Source of the DNA: JACCTU01 sp963809175
GTDB lineage: Bacteria > Actinomycetota > Thermoleophilia > Gaiellales > Gaiellaceae
Reading direction: 5' to 3'
Assembly (NCBI GenBank): GCA_963809175.1
Contig: CAWEIK010000001.1
Location: forward strand, 1,302,001-1,366,000
DNA: 64,000 nt
Below the pieces are notes generated by a model. The model was given only the letters and a program-made list of their open reading frames with translations, made no database searches and was not told where the DNA came from. A program made the position numbers and the translations under genes. Shown in pieces: positions 35,601-43,221 of this stretch. Position 1 is the stretch's first letter. Every line of letters begins with the position of its first letter.

Positions 35601-36039
35601 CCGCGACGCCGAGCTTCAGCAGACGCGGAAGCTGTCGGGTCGGCAGCTCGACCGTGAAGCCGTTCAGCACGACGCGGTAGCGCTGGAGCACCGTCGCGTC
35701 GGGAATCGCGCGCTCGATCCGTGCCGCAGCGGTCCGCTGCGCAGCCGTCAGCCGCGCGAGGTAGGCCTGCGACGCCGCCGAGCGCGTGTTCAGCTTCGTC
35801 CGGGTCGCGCTCTGCAGCGAGCGACCGCCCCAGGCTGCCAGCGGCTGGCCGCTGAGCCGCACGACGACGCGCGTGAGCCCGCGGCCGTGCCCGGCGGGGA
35901 TGTAGAGCGACCCGGCGCGAACCGTCGGGGTCGGGCCGGCCTCGGTGGGCGGGCGTCGCACCGGTTGGAGCGCGCCGGCGGCAGGCAACGCGAAGAGGAG
36001 CGCCGCAAGCGGAGCGAGAAGAACGATCGGGCGGCGCAA
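32629..36039 (-). CDS. large secreted subtilisin-family serine protease
   Basis: About 1136 aa. Signal peptide LRRPIVLLAPLAALLFALPAAGA, inhibitor-like prodomain (about 50-160), then the S8 domain with Asp in IGIVDDGVDN, His in SFHGTHVAGIAAG and Ser in FDGTSMSAPHVAGAAAL. A protease-associated insert (LTGMVALASRGVCTFFSKA) sits between His and Ser. Fibronectin-III-like and Ig-like domains follow and end in a Cys pair (RTQCVNS, RRVRVCR). The TTG at 36039 follows a minus-strand TAGTTT by 7 nt; an in-frame TTG at 36048 is the alternative. Divergent from fabI. Confidence 0.92.
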   Translation of the reverse strand: MRRPIVLLAPLAALLFALPAAGALQPVRRPPTEAGPTPTVRAGSLYIPAGHGRGLTRVVVRLSGQPLAAWGGRSLQSATRTKLNTRSAASQAYLARLTAAQRTAAARIERAIPDATVLQRYRVVLNGFTVELPTRQLPRLLKLGVAAQVYPNVRYTLATNRSPDLIRAAEFSSLRGLRGDGIKIGIVDDGVDNRSPFLQGTGYSYPAGFPRGGRTWVNGKIIVARAFPGPNSGRQGREAFVPNISFHGTHVAGIAAGNAGTIAQSGPDHPSTPGLSGVAPRAWIGNYRVFNAPTPIGYVANAAEIIEAFEAAVQDGMDVINFSGGGAMSEPAADPILEAVGNVARAGVVPVISAGNDRDEFGFGTVGSPGVAEEAISVAAVSNSHVFAPPLRVVAADAPVSLQTMPMAAAFDPPAADQQRTLIDVTTIMGRNGRPVDPLLCGTGLDPNDPNSNQLPAGSLTGMVALASRGVCTFFSKAQRAQAAGAIGLILADNRFGEANAIPLQLPVPAAMIADLDGQRLRAYLAQKGGRTIISAGRGPTEIVTGRSGIVTSFSSAAPTNFGHTLKPDVAAPGGQILSSTSPESAGNGSPFAVFDGTSMSAPHVAGAAALLLQAHPTWTPRQTRSAFVSTAGPAWGNTARTQEAPVLLQGGGLVDVMRADQPLLFTSPVSLSFGDVNVNRGPQTRALATQLDDAGGGAGTWSVELRPQAASAGATVEPDPQVTIPPGGSDRLGVTVRARADAVAGDNFGFIVLRRGDVTRRIPYYFAVTRPGLELRPPAAPLREFNAGDTRDGASHANAYRFPSWPFGPPADYPDGPAMVQDGAEDLYSVLIDEPIVNFGAAVWLAGDGALIDPWILGSPDENDVQGQGATPINVNNFTFGYSFDVSAAGVTFPRPKRYWISVDSGRDRFTGVPRHGPYVLKAWQNDVYPPLVGIVSARVTAGRPLVIARVLDYPASGRDSGIDPTSLVLSYRRALVGASAYDPVTGYAIFGLPPDAPQIPVGRTNAMILAADFQEAKNVSTPGGSILPNTTVAGVRLRAVAGPTVTWLDPERTQCVNSRRQRLLVAADSNKRLRSLTFFDGKKRIARVAGTTAQLYVSTWPTGRAKRGNHTLTVVARDAAGREARATRRVRVCR

Positions 36040-36046
36040 GGGCCAC

Positions 36047-36052
36047 AAACTA
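36047..36052 (-). promoter_or_regulatory. -10 box TAGTTT, leaderless-type (subtilase)
   Basis: On the minus strand TAGTTT is 7 nt before TTG 36039. It lies beside the plus-strand fabI box (36056-36061) in a 30-bp divergent spacer. Confidence 0.4.
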
Positions 36053-36055
36053 GCC

Positions 36056-36061
36056 TAGGAT
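36056..36061 (+). promoter_or_regulatory. -10 box TAGGAT, leaderless-type (fabI)
   Basis: TAGGAT is 8 nt before TTG 36070 (11 before GTG 36073). Confidence 0.45.
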
Positions 36062-36069
36062 CCACCGCC

Positions 36070-36856
36070 TTGGTGTCCCCCGGACGGTTCGACGGCAAGA
36101 CCGCGCTCGTGCTGGGCGTCGCGAACAAGCGCTCGATCGCCTGGGCCATCGCCAAGCGGCTCGCGGACGAGGGCGCGCGCCTCGCGTTCACCTTCCAGGG
36201 CGAGCGGATCGAGAAGAACGTGCGCGAGCTCGCCGAGACCGTTTCGAGCCCGCTCGTCACCGAGTGCGACGTGCGCTCCGACGCCGACCTCGAGCGCGTC
36301 TTCTGGCCAGGTCGGCGAGACGTTCGACGGCGGCCTCGACCTGCTCGTGCACTCTGTCGCGTACGCGGCCGCCGAGGATCTCGAGGGCCGCTTCACCGAC
36401 ACGCCGCGCGACCGCTTCTGGATCGCGCTCGACATCAGCGCGTATTCGCTCGTCGCGTGCAGCCGGCTCGCCGAGCCGCTGATGGAAGCGCGCGGCGGCG
36501 GCTCGATCGTGACGATGACGTACCTCGGCGGCGAGCGCGCGGTGCCGCACTACAACGTGATGGGTGTCGCGAAGGCGACGCTCGACGCGTCGATGCGCTA
36601 CCTCGCGTGGGACCTCGGCGAGAAGAACGTGCGCGTGAACGCGATCTCCGCCGGCCCGGTGCGCACGCTCGCCGCGCGCTCGATCGCGGGCTTCCCGACG
36701 ATGGAGGCGATCGTCGAGGAGCGCTCGCCGCTCCACCGGCACGTCGAAGCCGACGACGTCGGCGCGGCGGCCGCGTTTCTCTTGTCGGACGATGCGCGGA
36801 ACGTCACCGGGACGGTGCTCTACGTCGACTCCGGTTACCACGCGATGGGGATGTAG
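36070..36856 (+). CDS. fabI: enoyl-[acyl-carrier-protein] reductase, frameshifted
   Basis: NADH-dependent last step of each fatty-acid elongation cycle. TALVLGVANKRSIAWAIAKR is the FabI cofactor signature; LLVHSVAYAA, then the catalytic Tyr and Lys in HYNVMGVAKA, and ISAGPVRTLAA. An inserted T at 36303-36305 (VF then GQVGETFDGG) interrupts the frame; with one base removed the product is 261 aa and ordinary. As an essential gene it is unlikely to be truly broken. Confidence 0.92.
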
Positions 36857-36864
36857 CCCTTCGG

Positions 36865-36870
36865 TAGCGT
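36865..36870 (+). promoter_or_regulatory. -10 box TAGCGT, leaderless-type (ABC exporter)
   Basis: TAGCGT is 7 nt before the GTG at 36878, in the 21-bp gap after fabI. Confidence 0.45.
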
Positions 36871-36877
36871 CAGGCGG

Positions 36878-37843
36878 GTGTCGGATCAACCCGCCGTCGA
36901 GACACATGACCTGAGCAAGCGCTACGGCGACGTCGAGGCGTTGCGCGGCATCGACCTCCACGTGGAAGCGAGCAGCGTGTTCGGGCTGCTCGGGCCGAAC
37001 GGAGCGGGGAAGACGACCGCCGTTCGCATCCTCACGACGCTGATCCAGCCGGACGGCGGCTCTGCGCGCGTTGCGGGCTTCGACGTCGTCACGCAGGCGA
37101 AGCTCGTCCGCGAGCGGATCGGCCTCGCCGGCCAGTACGCCGCCGTGGACGAGAACCTCAGCGGCTTCGAGAACCTCGAGATGGTCGGGCGCCTGTACCA
37201 CCTCGGCCGTCGTCCTTCGAAGGAGCGCGCGCGCGAGCTGCTCGCCGACTTCGCGCTCGCGGACGACGGCGACCGGCTCGTCAGCACGTACTCGGGCGGG
37301 ATGCGCCGCCGGCTCGACCTCGCGGCCGCGCTCGTCGCGCGGCCGCCGCTGCTCTTCCTCGACGAGCCGACGACCGGGCTCGACCTGCGCAGTCGGTTGG
37401 CACTGTGGGAGGCGATCGAGAAGCTCGTCTCCGACGGGACGACCGTCGTGCTGACCACGCAGTACCTCGACGAGGCCGACCGGCTCGCACACCGGATCGC
37501 GGTGATCGACCAGGGTCTCGTGATCGCCGAGGGCACGCCACGCGAGCTGAAGGCGCAGGTCGGCGGCGACCGCCTCGAGGTCTCGCTCGGCGGCACCGAC
37601 GGCGGCGAGGACGCAGTGCGCGCGCTGGCGGAGCTCTCCGACGGGCGTTCCGAGCTCCAGGACCGGCTGCTCTGCGTCCCGCTCCGGCAGCGCCGCGGTG
37701 CGATCGCCGACGCGGTTCGACGCCTCGACGCCGCCGGGGTCGAGATCGACGACATCGTCGTGAGGGGACCGACGCTGGACGACGTCTTTCTGCAGCTGAC
37801 CGGGCGCCACGTCGAGCACGAGGAAGGGCCGGCGGAGCGGTGA
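36878..37843 (+). CDS. ABC exporter ATP-binding protein (DrrA-like)
   Basis: 321 aa. Walker A LLGPNGAGKTTAVRIL, signature STYSGGMRRRLDLA, Walker B LLFLDEPTTGLD, and the DrrA-type C-terminal domain. Daunorubicin-resistance-like group exporting lipids or drugs. Coupled to its permease by a GTGA overlap. Confidence 0.92.
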   Translation: MSDQPAVETHDLSKRYGDVEALRGIDLHVEASSVFGLLGPNGAGKTTAVRILTTLIQPDGGSARVAGFDVVTQAKLVRERIGLAGQYAAVDENLSGFENLEMVGRLYHLGRRPSKERARELLADFALADDGDRLVSTYSGGMRRRLDLAAALVARPPLLFLDEPTTGLDLRSRLALWEAIEKLVSDGTTVVLTTQYLDEADRLAHRIAVIDQGLVIAEGTPRELKAQVGGDRLEVSLGGTDGGEDAVRALAELSDGRSELQDRLLCVPLRQRRGAIADAVRRLDAAGVEIDDIVVRGPTLDDVFLQLTGRHVEHEEGPAER

Positions 37844-38602
37844 ACGCGGTCAACGACACGCTCGTCCTCGCGAAGCGGAGCCTGCTCCGCATCCGCCGGC
37901 AGCCGGACCTGCTCGTCGGCTTCACGATCCAGCCGGTGATGTTCGTGCTGCTGTTCGCCTACGTCTTCGGCGGCGCGATCGCGACACCGGGCCTCGACTA
38001 CGTCGACTTCCTGATCCCGGGAATCATCGTCCAGTCGATGGTGTTCGGCGGCTTCGTGACCGCGTTGGGTCTCGCCGACGACCTGAAGAAGGGCCTGATG
38101 GACCGCTTCCGCTCGCTGCCGATGTCGCGCTCCGCCGTGCTGACGGGGCGGACGCTCGCCGACGTCTTCTCGAACGTCGTGCAGCTCGTCGTGATGATCG
38201 GCGTCGGTCTGATCGTCGGCTTCTCGTTCAAGACCGGCGCCGCCGGAGATCGTCGCCGGAATCTTGCTCTGCCTGCTGATCGGCTACGCGTTCTCGTGGG
38301 TCTTCGCGTTCATCGGGCTGACCGCGTCGTCGGCGGAGGCGGCGAACGCGTTCGGGTTCACGATCCTCTTCCCGTTGACGTTCGTGTCGTCCGCGTTCGT
38401 GCCCGTCGAGTCGATGCCGTCGTGGCTCCAGGTCATTGCCGAGAACAACCCGTTCACGAAGATGGTCAACGCCGTCCGCGCGCTCTTCGTCGACACGCCG
38501 GCCGGGAACGACGTCTGGCTTGCGGTGCTCTGGTCGCTCGCGATCGTCGCCGTGTTCGCGCCGCTCGCAGCCTGGCGCTACCGCAGCGCGATCAGGCGCT
38601 GA
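37840..38602 (+). CDS. ABC-2 type permease, frameshifted
   Basis: About 253 aa with six membrane segments, partner of the preceding ATPase. ABC-2 features: LVGFTIQPVMFVLLFAYVFGG, RFRSLPMSRSAVLTGRTLAD, and FPLTFVSSAFVPVESMPSWL. An extra base at 38238-38243 splits it. FSFKTGA continues as PEIVAGILLCLLIGYAFSW in the next frame. The 3' end overlaps the convergent membrane-protein gene by 25 bases. Confidence 0.88.
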
Positions 38603-40059
38603 GGCACTCCGCGCTCGAACTCGACGATCCAGCGCACGCCGAGCTGGGACGGGTCGAGCCTGCCGCTCCGGAGCTCGCGCGCCGCGCGTTCGGCCTCCGG
38701 CGGCGCGGTCGTCGAGTACGAAATGGGCCGTTCGCGAGGCGCCTGGATCGCGTAGTAGAGGTAGACGCTTCCCTCCAGCAACTCCGGGAGATACACCGGC
38801 TGCTCGAGCAGCGGGCCGGACCCGACCTGCGCGTAGACCGCGTTCCCCTCGTCGGCGCCCATCGGCCGGTACACGTCGACGCGCAGGTCGAGCGCGACGA
38901 GCGGGATCGCCGCGAGCGCGGCGTAGCGCCACGGCACGCGTGCGAGCGCGTACGCGACGAGCGCTGCGAGACAGAGGCAGGCGATCGGCAGGAAGCGCGA
39001 AGGAACGCGCGTCTGTCCGAGTCCCGGCACGACGTCCCACAGCGGCTCGTACACGGGCGTGTTCGCACCGAGCGCGAGTGCGACCGGCACGAGCACGCCG
39101 AGGCCGAGCACCGCAGCGAGCCAACGGTCGCGGCGCGCGACGAGCACGAGCCCGGCGAGCGCGGCGAGCGGCACGAGCCAGCCGAGGAAGACGAACGTCT
39201 CGAAGCCGTGTCGCGGGTGCCGCGTGACGAAGTCGAGCAGCTCCGCCGAGTAGCGCTCGACCTCCGCGAACGAGCGGCCCGATGCCCCGGTCGTGCCGCG
39301 GATCTCCGCGAGCCACACGAGCAAGCCCGCCGCCGCACTCGCCGCCGCCCCGACCAGCCCGGCGAGCGTCTGCCTGCGCGCGGCTGCGTACGCGAGGAAG
39401 AAGAGGATCGCCCCGAGCGCGAGGTGCACCTGCCCCGAGAGCGGTACCGAGGCGATCGCGGCAACGGCGAGCCAGCGTCGCCGCGTCTCGAGCCCCCAGA
39501 GCGAGAGCGGGAGCAGCATCGCGATCGGTCCGAGCAGGTGTCCGCCGGCGGTCTGGATCGACCGGTACGGAGCGAGCGCGAACACGAGCCCGCCGACGAG
39601 CGCCGCTCCGAGCGGGAGCCGTAGCGAGCGAAGCCAGGCTGCGGCCGCCGCGCCCGCGCCGACGTACGAGAGGAGCGCGAACGCGTTCCACGCGCCGACC
39701 GTCCCGAAGAGCGCCTGCAGCGGCCAGAACAGGATCGAGAACGGCCAACCGGCGAAGTTCGTCCGCTTCGGCGCCTCGGGCTGGAAGCTGTAGGGATCGA
39801 CCCACGGCGCGCGCCCGTTCGCGAGCTGGTGCCCGGGCAACCAGAGGTTGTACGTCGTCTGGAGGTGGTCGCCGGGCGTCACGACGTCGTTCGCGCGCGG
39901 CTTGCCGTACGCGAGCAGGTCGTCCGGGGCGTGGCGCAGCGCGGGGGAGAGCGCGAGCGCCCCGGCGGCGAGGTAGAGCGCGCAGGCGAGGGCTACAACG
40001 CCCGAGCGGCCGCGAGCAGCACGTCGAAGTCGGGCACCTCTCCAGTCTCGTAGCGCCAT
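38578..40059 (-). CDS. polytopic membrane protein, GT-C-like
   Basis: 493 aa with ten or more membrane segments after a basic start (MALRDWRGARLRRAARGR). An extracytoplasmic first loop (GDHLQTTYNLWLPGHQLANG) with acidic residues recalls GT-C glycosyltransferases. No confident family. The ATG lies inside the 3' end of the peroxiredoxin gene (67-base overlap), so its translation may depend on ribosomes passing the TGA codon upstream. Confidence 0.7.
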   Translation of the reverse strand: MALRDWRGARLRRAARGRSGVVALACALYLAAGALALSPALRHAPDDLLAYGKPRANDVVTPGDHLQTTYNLWLPGHQLANGRAPWVDPYSFQPEAPKRTNFAGWPFSILFWPLQALFGTVGAWNAFALLSYVGAGAAAAAWLRSLRLPLGAALVGGLVFALAPYRSIQTAGGHLLGPIAMLLPLSLWGLETRRRWLAVAAIASVPLSGQVHLALGAILFFLAYAAARRQTLAGLVGAAASAAAGLLVWLAEIRGTTGASGRSFAEVERYSAELLDFVTRHPRHGFETFVFLGWLVPLAALAGLVLVARRDRWLAAVLGLGVLVPVALALGANTPVYEPLWDVVPGLGQTRVPSRFLPIACLCLAALVAYALARVPWRYAALAAIPLVALDLRVDVYRPMGADEGNAVYAQVGSGPLLEQPVYLPELLEGSVYLYYAIQAPRERPISYSTTAPPEAERAARELRSGRLDPSQLGVRWIVEFERGVPQRLIALR

Positions 40060-40451
40060 GCGCCGCGGACCGTACCGCCCTCGTCGACGAGAAACGCCGA
40101 TCGGCCGGCGACGTCCCTCAGCCCGCGGAACTCGATCCCGATCCCGAGCGCGTGCACGGCGTCGGCGTTCCAGTCGGAGAGCAGCGGGAAGTTCAGGTCG
40201 AGGACCTGCGACCACGCGATGTGCGACCAGGGCGAGTCGCGCGAGACGCCGAAGAGCCGGACACCGGCTTCCTCGAATTCCGCGCTCCTGTCACGCAGGA
40301 GCTCGAGCTCGGTCGTTCAGGTGCCGGAGAAGTCGAAGAGGTAGAAGACGAAGAGCGCCTTCGAGCCCTCGGGCGCGTCACGGAGCGTGACCGGCTCGCC
40401 GGGAGCGGCGAAGACGGTCGCGTCCGGCCAGGTGTCGCCGACGTCGATCAC
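39993..40451 (-). CDS. AhpE-like peroxiredoxin, predicted selenoprotein (in-frame TGA = Sec45)
   Basis: Read through one TGA, this is a complete 152-aa peroxiredoxin. GTG 40451, TGA at 40317-40319 (codon 45), same frame on both sides, TAG at 39993. Around the TGA: FYLFDFSGTUTTELELLRD. In AhpE of M. tuberculosis the peroxidatic residue is Cys45 in FTGICQGEL, so U sits on the catalytic position. Ser42 replaces the usual Thr, and the conserved Arg is seen in GRSAFLVDEGGTVRG (R117). A 7-bp stem with 5-nt loop follows the TGA by 14 nt (SECIS-like). The GTG overlaps the stop of the glutamate-cysteine-ligase-like gene. Expected role: reduction of peroxides with thiols. Alternatives: a nonsense mutation or base error at the Cys codon. 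Confidence 0.8.
40284..40302 (-). promoter_or_regulatory. SECIS-like hairpin after the in-frame TGA
   Basis: On the minus strand GCTCCTG / CAGGAGC form a perfect 7-bp stem with loop CGTGA, beginning 14 nt after TGA. Bacterial SECIS elements lie just downstream of the UGA, have a short apical loop and a G in its first two positions; this one has G at loop position 2. Outer CTCGA / TCGAG pairs could extend it. Confidence 0.6.
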
Positions 40452-41638
40452 GCGGTCGCGACCTCGGTCGCGTCCGCGATCTCGCGCACGACCTCGACGA
40501 TGTCGCGGTTCGCGTTGAAGACGCGCAGCTGACGGTCGGAGCCGTTGCCGCGGCCGAGGATCGACCGGATCCCCTCCAGCTCGCGCTCGGCGCCGAGCTC
40601 GCGCGCGTGCGGCTCGAGGTCGCGGAGCCTGCGGCGGATCAGCTGCGCGACCGGAACGCGGTTGCGGCGGCCGGTCGCGAGATCCATGACGGGTGCCTCG
40701 AGCCCGTAGCGCGCCGCGAGCCACTTGTTCTCCGTCGTCAGGATCCGGTGGAACGAGGGGATCAGCTCACCACGCTCGTGCAGCTCGGAGTAGTGCTTGA
40801 CGAGCGCCTGGCAGTACGCGGTGATCGCGACAGCGTCCTCGACGCGCGTGACCGCGTCGCAGATCCGGATCTCGACGGTGCCCCATTTCGGGTGGAGGCG
40901 GATGTCCCACCAGATGTGCGTGTAGTCGGCGATGCAGCCGGTCTTCTCGAGCTGGCCGACGACCTCGGCGTAGTCGGCGTAGTCCTTGAAGCGCGGCGGG
41001 GGCCCCGAGCGCGGGAACGCCGCGAAGACCATCTGCCTCGACGAGGAGAGCCCGGTGGGCTCGCCGCGCCAGAACGGCGAGCTTGCCGAGAGCGCCAGCA
41101 GCGTCGGCAGCTCGACGAGCATCCCGTTCACGATCTGGATCGCCTTCTCGGCGTCGTCGACCGCAACGTGGACGTGCATGCCGAAGATCAGCTCGCGCCG
41201 CGCGACGTACTGCAGCTGGTCGACGAGGTTGCGGTACCGATCGCGCGCGGTGATCCGCTGGCGCTCGAAGAGCGAGAACGGGTGCGTCCCGGCCGAGCCC
41301 ACGCGCAGGCCCTTCTTGTTCGCGACCTCGCCGACGTAGCCGCGGAGCTTCAGCAGCTCTGCCATCACGTCGGCTGCCGTCTTGCAGACAGGCGTTGCGA
41401 TCTCGAGCACGGACTGCATCAGCTCGGGGTTGATGCGATCCTCGAGCTCGTGCCCGGAGACCGCGGCGAGCACGGTGTCGATGTGCTGCACGAGGTCGAA
41501 CGTCTCGCCGTCGAGCAGCATGTACTCCTCCTCGACACCGAGCGTGTACGGGTCGCTCTGCCCGAACTTGTGGTCGAGGACGCTGCCGCCCGACGCGAAG
41601 CTCTTGCCGGTGATCGTCGCGGGGTAGATCTGCTTCAC
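40448..41638 (-). CDS. carboxylate-amine ligase, glutamate-cysteine ligase family 2 (YbdK-like)
   Basis: 396 aa. TLGVEEEYMLLD holds the metal Glu residues; FGMHVHVAVDD and EIRICDAVTRVEDA complete the active site. The TIGR02050 group includes weak gamma-glutamylcysteine ligases; the true substrate is unknown. GTG start overlapping the ridA stop and GTGA coupling to the peroxiredoxin, so it may supply or relate to a thiol used by that enzyme (inference). Confidence 0.88.
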   Translation of the reverse strand: MKQIYPATITGKSFASGGSVLDHKFGQSDPYTLGVEEEYMLLDGETFDLVQHIDTVLAAVSGHELEDRINPELMQSVLEIATPVCKTAADVMAELLKLRGYVGEVANKKGLRVGSAGTHPFSLFERQRITARDRYRNLVDQLQYVARRELIFGMHVHVAVDDAEKAIQIVNGMLVELPTLLALSASSPFWRGEPTGLSSSRQMVFAAFPRSGPPPRFKDYADYAEVVGQLEKTGCIADYTHIWWDIRLHPKWGTVEIRICDAVTRVEDAVAITAYCQALVKHYSELHERGELIPSFHRILTTENKWLAARYGLEAPVMDLATGRRNRVPVAQLIRRRLRDLEPHARELGAERELEGIRSILGRGNGSDRQLRVFNANRDIVEVVREIADATEVATA

Positions 41639-42015
41639 GGCAGCACCGCCTCCACGTCGATCTCGACGTACCAGCGCGGGTCCATGAGCTGCGCGATCAC
41701 GGTCGTGTTCACGGGACGGATCTCTCCGAAGATCTCGGAGTGTGCGCGCGCGACCTCGGGGAAGACCTCGGCGCTCGTGACGTAGATGCGCGTGCGCACG
41801 ACGTCCTCCGCGCGCGCTCCCGCCTGGTCGAGCGCGGCGAGGATGATCTCGAAGCAGCGCTGCGCCTGTCCGTACGCGTCCGCCGGCGGATCGGCGTCGT
41901 CCGGCATCCCCGGCGCCGTGCCGCTGACGTACACGTGGCCGCCGGCGACGACGGCACGCGAGTACCCCATGATCGGCTCGTACTTCCCGCCGGAGGAGAT
42001 GAGGCGGCGCTCCAC
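41635..42015 (-). CDS. RidA/YjgF-family protein lacking the catalytic Arg
   Basis: 126 aa trimeric-fold protein. YVSGTAPG, RCFEIILAALDQAGA and RTRIYVTSAEVFPEV fit the family. Where RidA has the Arg that binds the imine's carboxylate (PARS), this one reads RPVNTTVIAQL, so deaminase activity is doubtful. First gene of the ridA-ligase-peroxiredoxin-membrane protein operon; GTG start, 19 bp from the divergent beta-lactamase-like gene. Confidence 0.88.
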   Translation of the reverse strand: MERRLISSGGKYEPIMGYSRAVVAGGHVYVSGTAPGMPDDADPPADAYGQAQRCFEIILAALDQAGARAEDVVRTRIYVTSAEVFPEVARAHSEIFGEIRPVNTTVIAQLMDPRWYVEIDVEAVLP

Positions 42016-42020
42016 CTGTC

Positions 42021-42027
42021 TAGTATC
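42021..42027. promoter_or_regulatory. overlapping divergent -10 boxes in a 19-bp spacer
   Basis: Plus TAGTAT (42021-42026) is 8 nt before GTG 42035. Minus GATACT (42022-42027) is 6 nt before GTG 42015. Both start codons are served from nearly the same hexamer. Confidence 0.5.
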
Positions 42028-42034
42028 GCCGCGC

Positions 42035-42853
42035 GTGGAGGCTTTGAAGCAGGTCGATGCGTGGTCGCCGGAGAACGTCGCCGTCGGCGTCGTCGACCCG
42101 GAAGGGGTCCGCGACTGGCACGGCGACGAGGCCCGCGAGTTCCGCTGGGCCTCGATCACGAAGCCGGTGGTCGCGCTCGCGACCCTCGTGGCCGCCGAGG
42201 AGGGCGTCGTCGACCTCGACGAGGAGGCGGGCCCGCCCGGCTCGACCGTGCGCCACCTGCTCTCGCACGCCTCGGGCCTGCCCTTCGACGGGACGGTCCC
42301 GATCGCGGGCGTGGGGGAGCGCCGCATCTACTCGAACGCCGGCTTCGAGGTGCTCGCGCAGCACGTCGAGCGCCGCGCGGAGATGCCGTTCGTCGAGTAC
42401 CTGACCGAGGCGGTGCTCGAGCCGCTCGAGTTCTCGGGCGAGCTGCGCGGCTCGCCCGCGTCGGGCCTCTACGGGACGCTCCTCGACCTGCTCGAGCTCG
42501 GCCAGGAGTTCCTGCGACCGACGCTCGTGTCGCCGGAGACGCTCGAGGAGGCGACGACCGTCGCGTTCCCCGGGCTCGTCGGCGTGCTCCCCGACTTCGG
42601 CCGCATGGACCCGAACGACTGGGGGCTCGGCGTCGAGGTCCGCGGCTCGAAGTCGCCGCACTGGACCGGCTCGCGCAACTCGCCGCGCACGTTCGGCCAC
42701 TTCGGCGGCAGCGGCGCCTTCCTCTGGGTCGACCCGGACGCGAAGCTCGCGCTCGGCCTCCTCACCGACCGCGACTTCGACGACTGGAGCGACGAGGCGA
42801 AGCGCGTCTGGCCCGAGCTCTCCGACGCCGTGCTGGCCGAAGCGTCCGGCTAA
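42035..42853 (+). CDS. serine hydrolase, class C beta-lactamase-like
   Basis: 272 aa cytoplasmic-looking protein (no signal peptide). SxxK motif in RWASITKPVVALATL (Ser about 45), Tyr-x-Asn in RIYSNAGFEVLAQH and a GHFGGSGAFLWVD near the KTG position. Acts probably as an esterase or D-aminopeptidase rather than on antibiotics. Converges on the cNMP protein. Confidence 0.85.
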   Translation: MEALKQVDAWSPENVAVGVVDPEGVRDWHGDEAREFRWASITKPVVALATLVAAEEGVVDLDEEAGPPGSTVRHLLSHASGLPFDGTVPIAGVGERRIYSNAGFEVLAQHVERRAEMPFVEYLTEAVLEPLEFSGELRGSPASGLYGTLLDLLELGQEFLRPTLVSPETLEEATTVAFPGLVGVLPDFGRMDPNDWGLGVEVRGSKSPHWTGSRNSPRTFGHFGGSGAFLWVDPDAKLALGLLTDRDFDDWSDEAKRVWPELSDAVLAEASG

Positions 42854-43209
42854 TCCGCGAACACTGGTCGCACGTACTCGTCGAACGTTGCCTTGTCGCA
42901 GCTCGCCACCGTCGCGGGCGTGACGGCGCGCACCGACGCGGTGCGCGGGACGTCCATCGCGAGCGAGACCTCGCCGAAGTAGTCGCCGGGCCGAAGCAGC
43001 GTGCGCGTGCCGCGACCGGCCTGCGTCACCTCGAGCATCCCGCTGAGCACGACGTAGAAGCGATCGCCGGGCTCGCCTTCGATCACGACCGTCTTCCCCG
43101 GCACGACGTCTTCCCGCCGCATGCGCGACGCGAGGTCGGCGAGTCGAGCTCCGGGCAGCGAAGAGAGGATTGCGATGCGCGAGAATTCGGTCGCCGCGAC
43201 GGGGCTCAC
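42850..43209 (-). CDS. stand-alone cyclic-nucleotide-binding-domain protein
   Basis: 119 aa, a single cNMP domain: VVIEGEPGDRFYVVLSGMLEV and the phosphate cassette YFGEVSLAMDVPRTASVRA with the expected Glu and Arg, so it could bind cAMP or cGMP. No helix-turn-helix. GTG start, 19 bp from the divergent Nudix gene. Confidence 0.9.
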   Translation of the reverse strand: MSPVAATEFSRIAILSSLPGARLADLASRMRREDVVPGKTVVIEGEPGDRFYVVLSGMLEVTQAGRGTRTLLRPGDYFGEVSLAMDVPRTASVRAVTPATVASCDKATFDEYVRPVFAD

Positions 43210-43215
43210 GACTCG

Positions 43216-43221
43216 TATCCT
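43216..43221 (+). promoter_or_regulatory. -10 box TATCCT, leaderless-type (Nudix)
   Basis: TATCCT is 7 nt before GTG 43229; the cNMP gene start is at 43209 on the opposite strand. Confidence 0.5.

Noticed and set aside
32708..36046. Second minus-strand frame of 1112 codons overlapping the subtilase
   Set aside because: Arg-rich shifted frame of the protease gene; the catalytic triad is in the other frame.
40317..40319. The TGA as a frameshift or gene boundary
   Set aside because: Unlike the other broken genes here, both sides are in the same frame and no residues are missing, so it is not an indel; a downstream separate gene would begin without the active site.
42035..42853. True antibiotic-resistance beta-lactamase
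   Set aside because: No signal peptide and the KTG-box is replaced; better described as a beta-lactamase-fold hydrolase.
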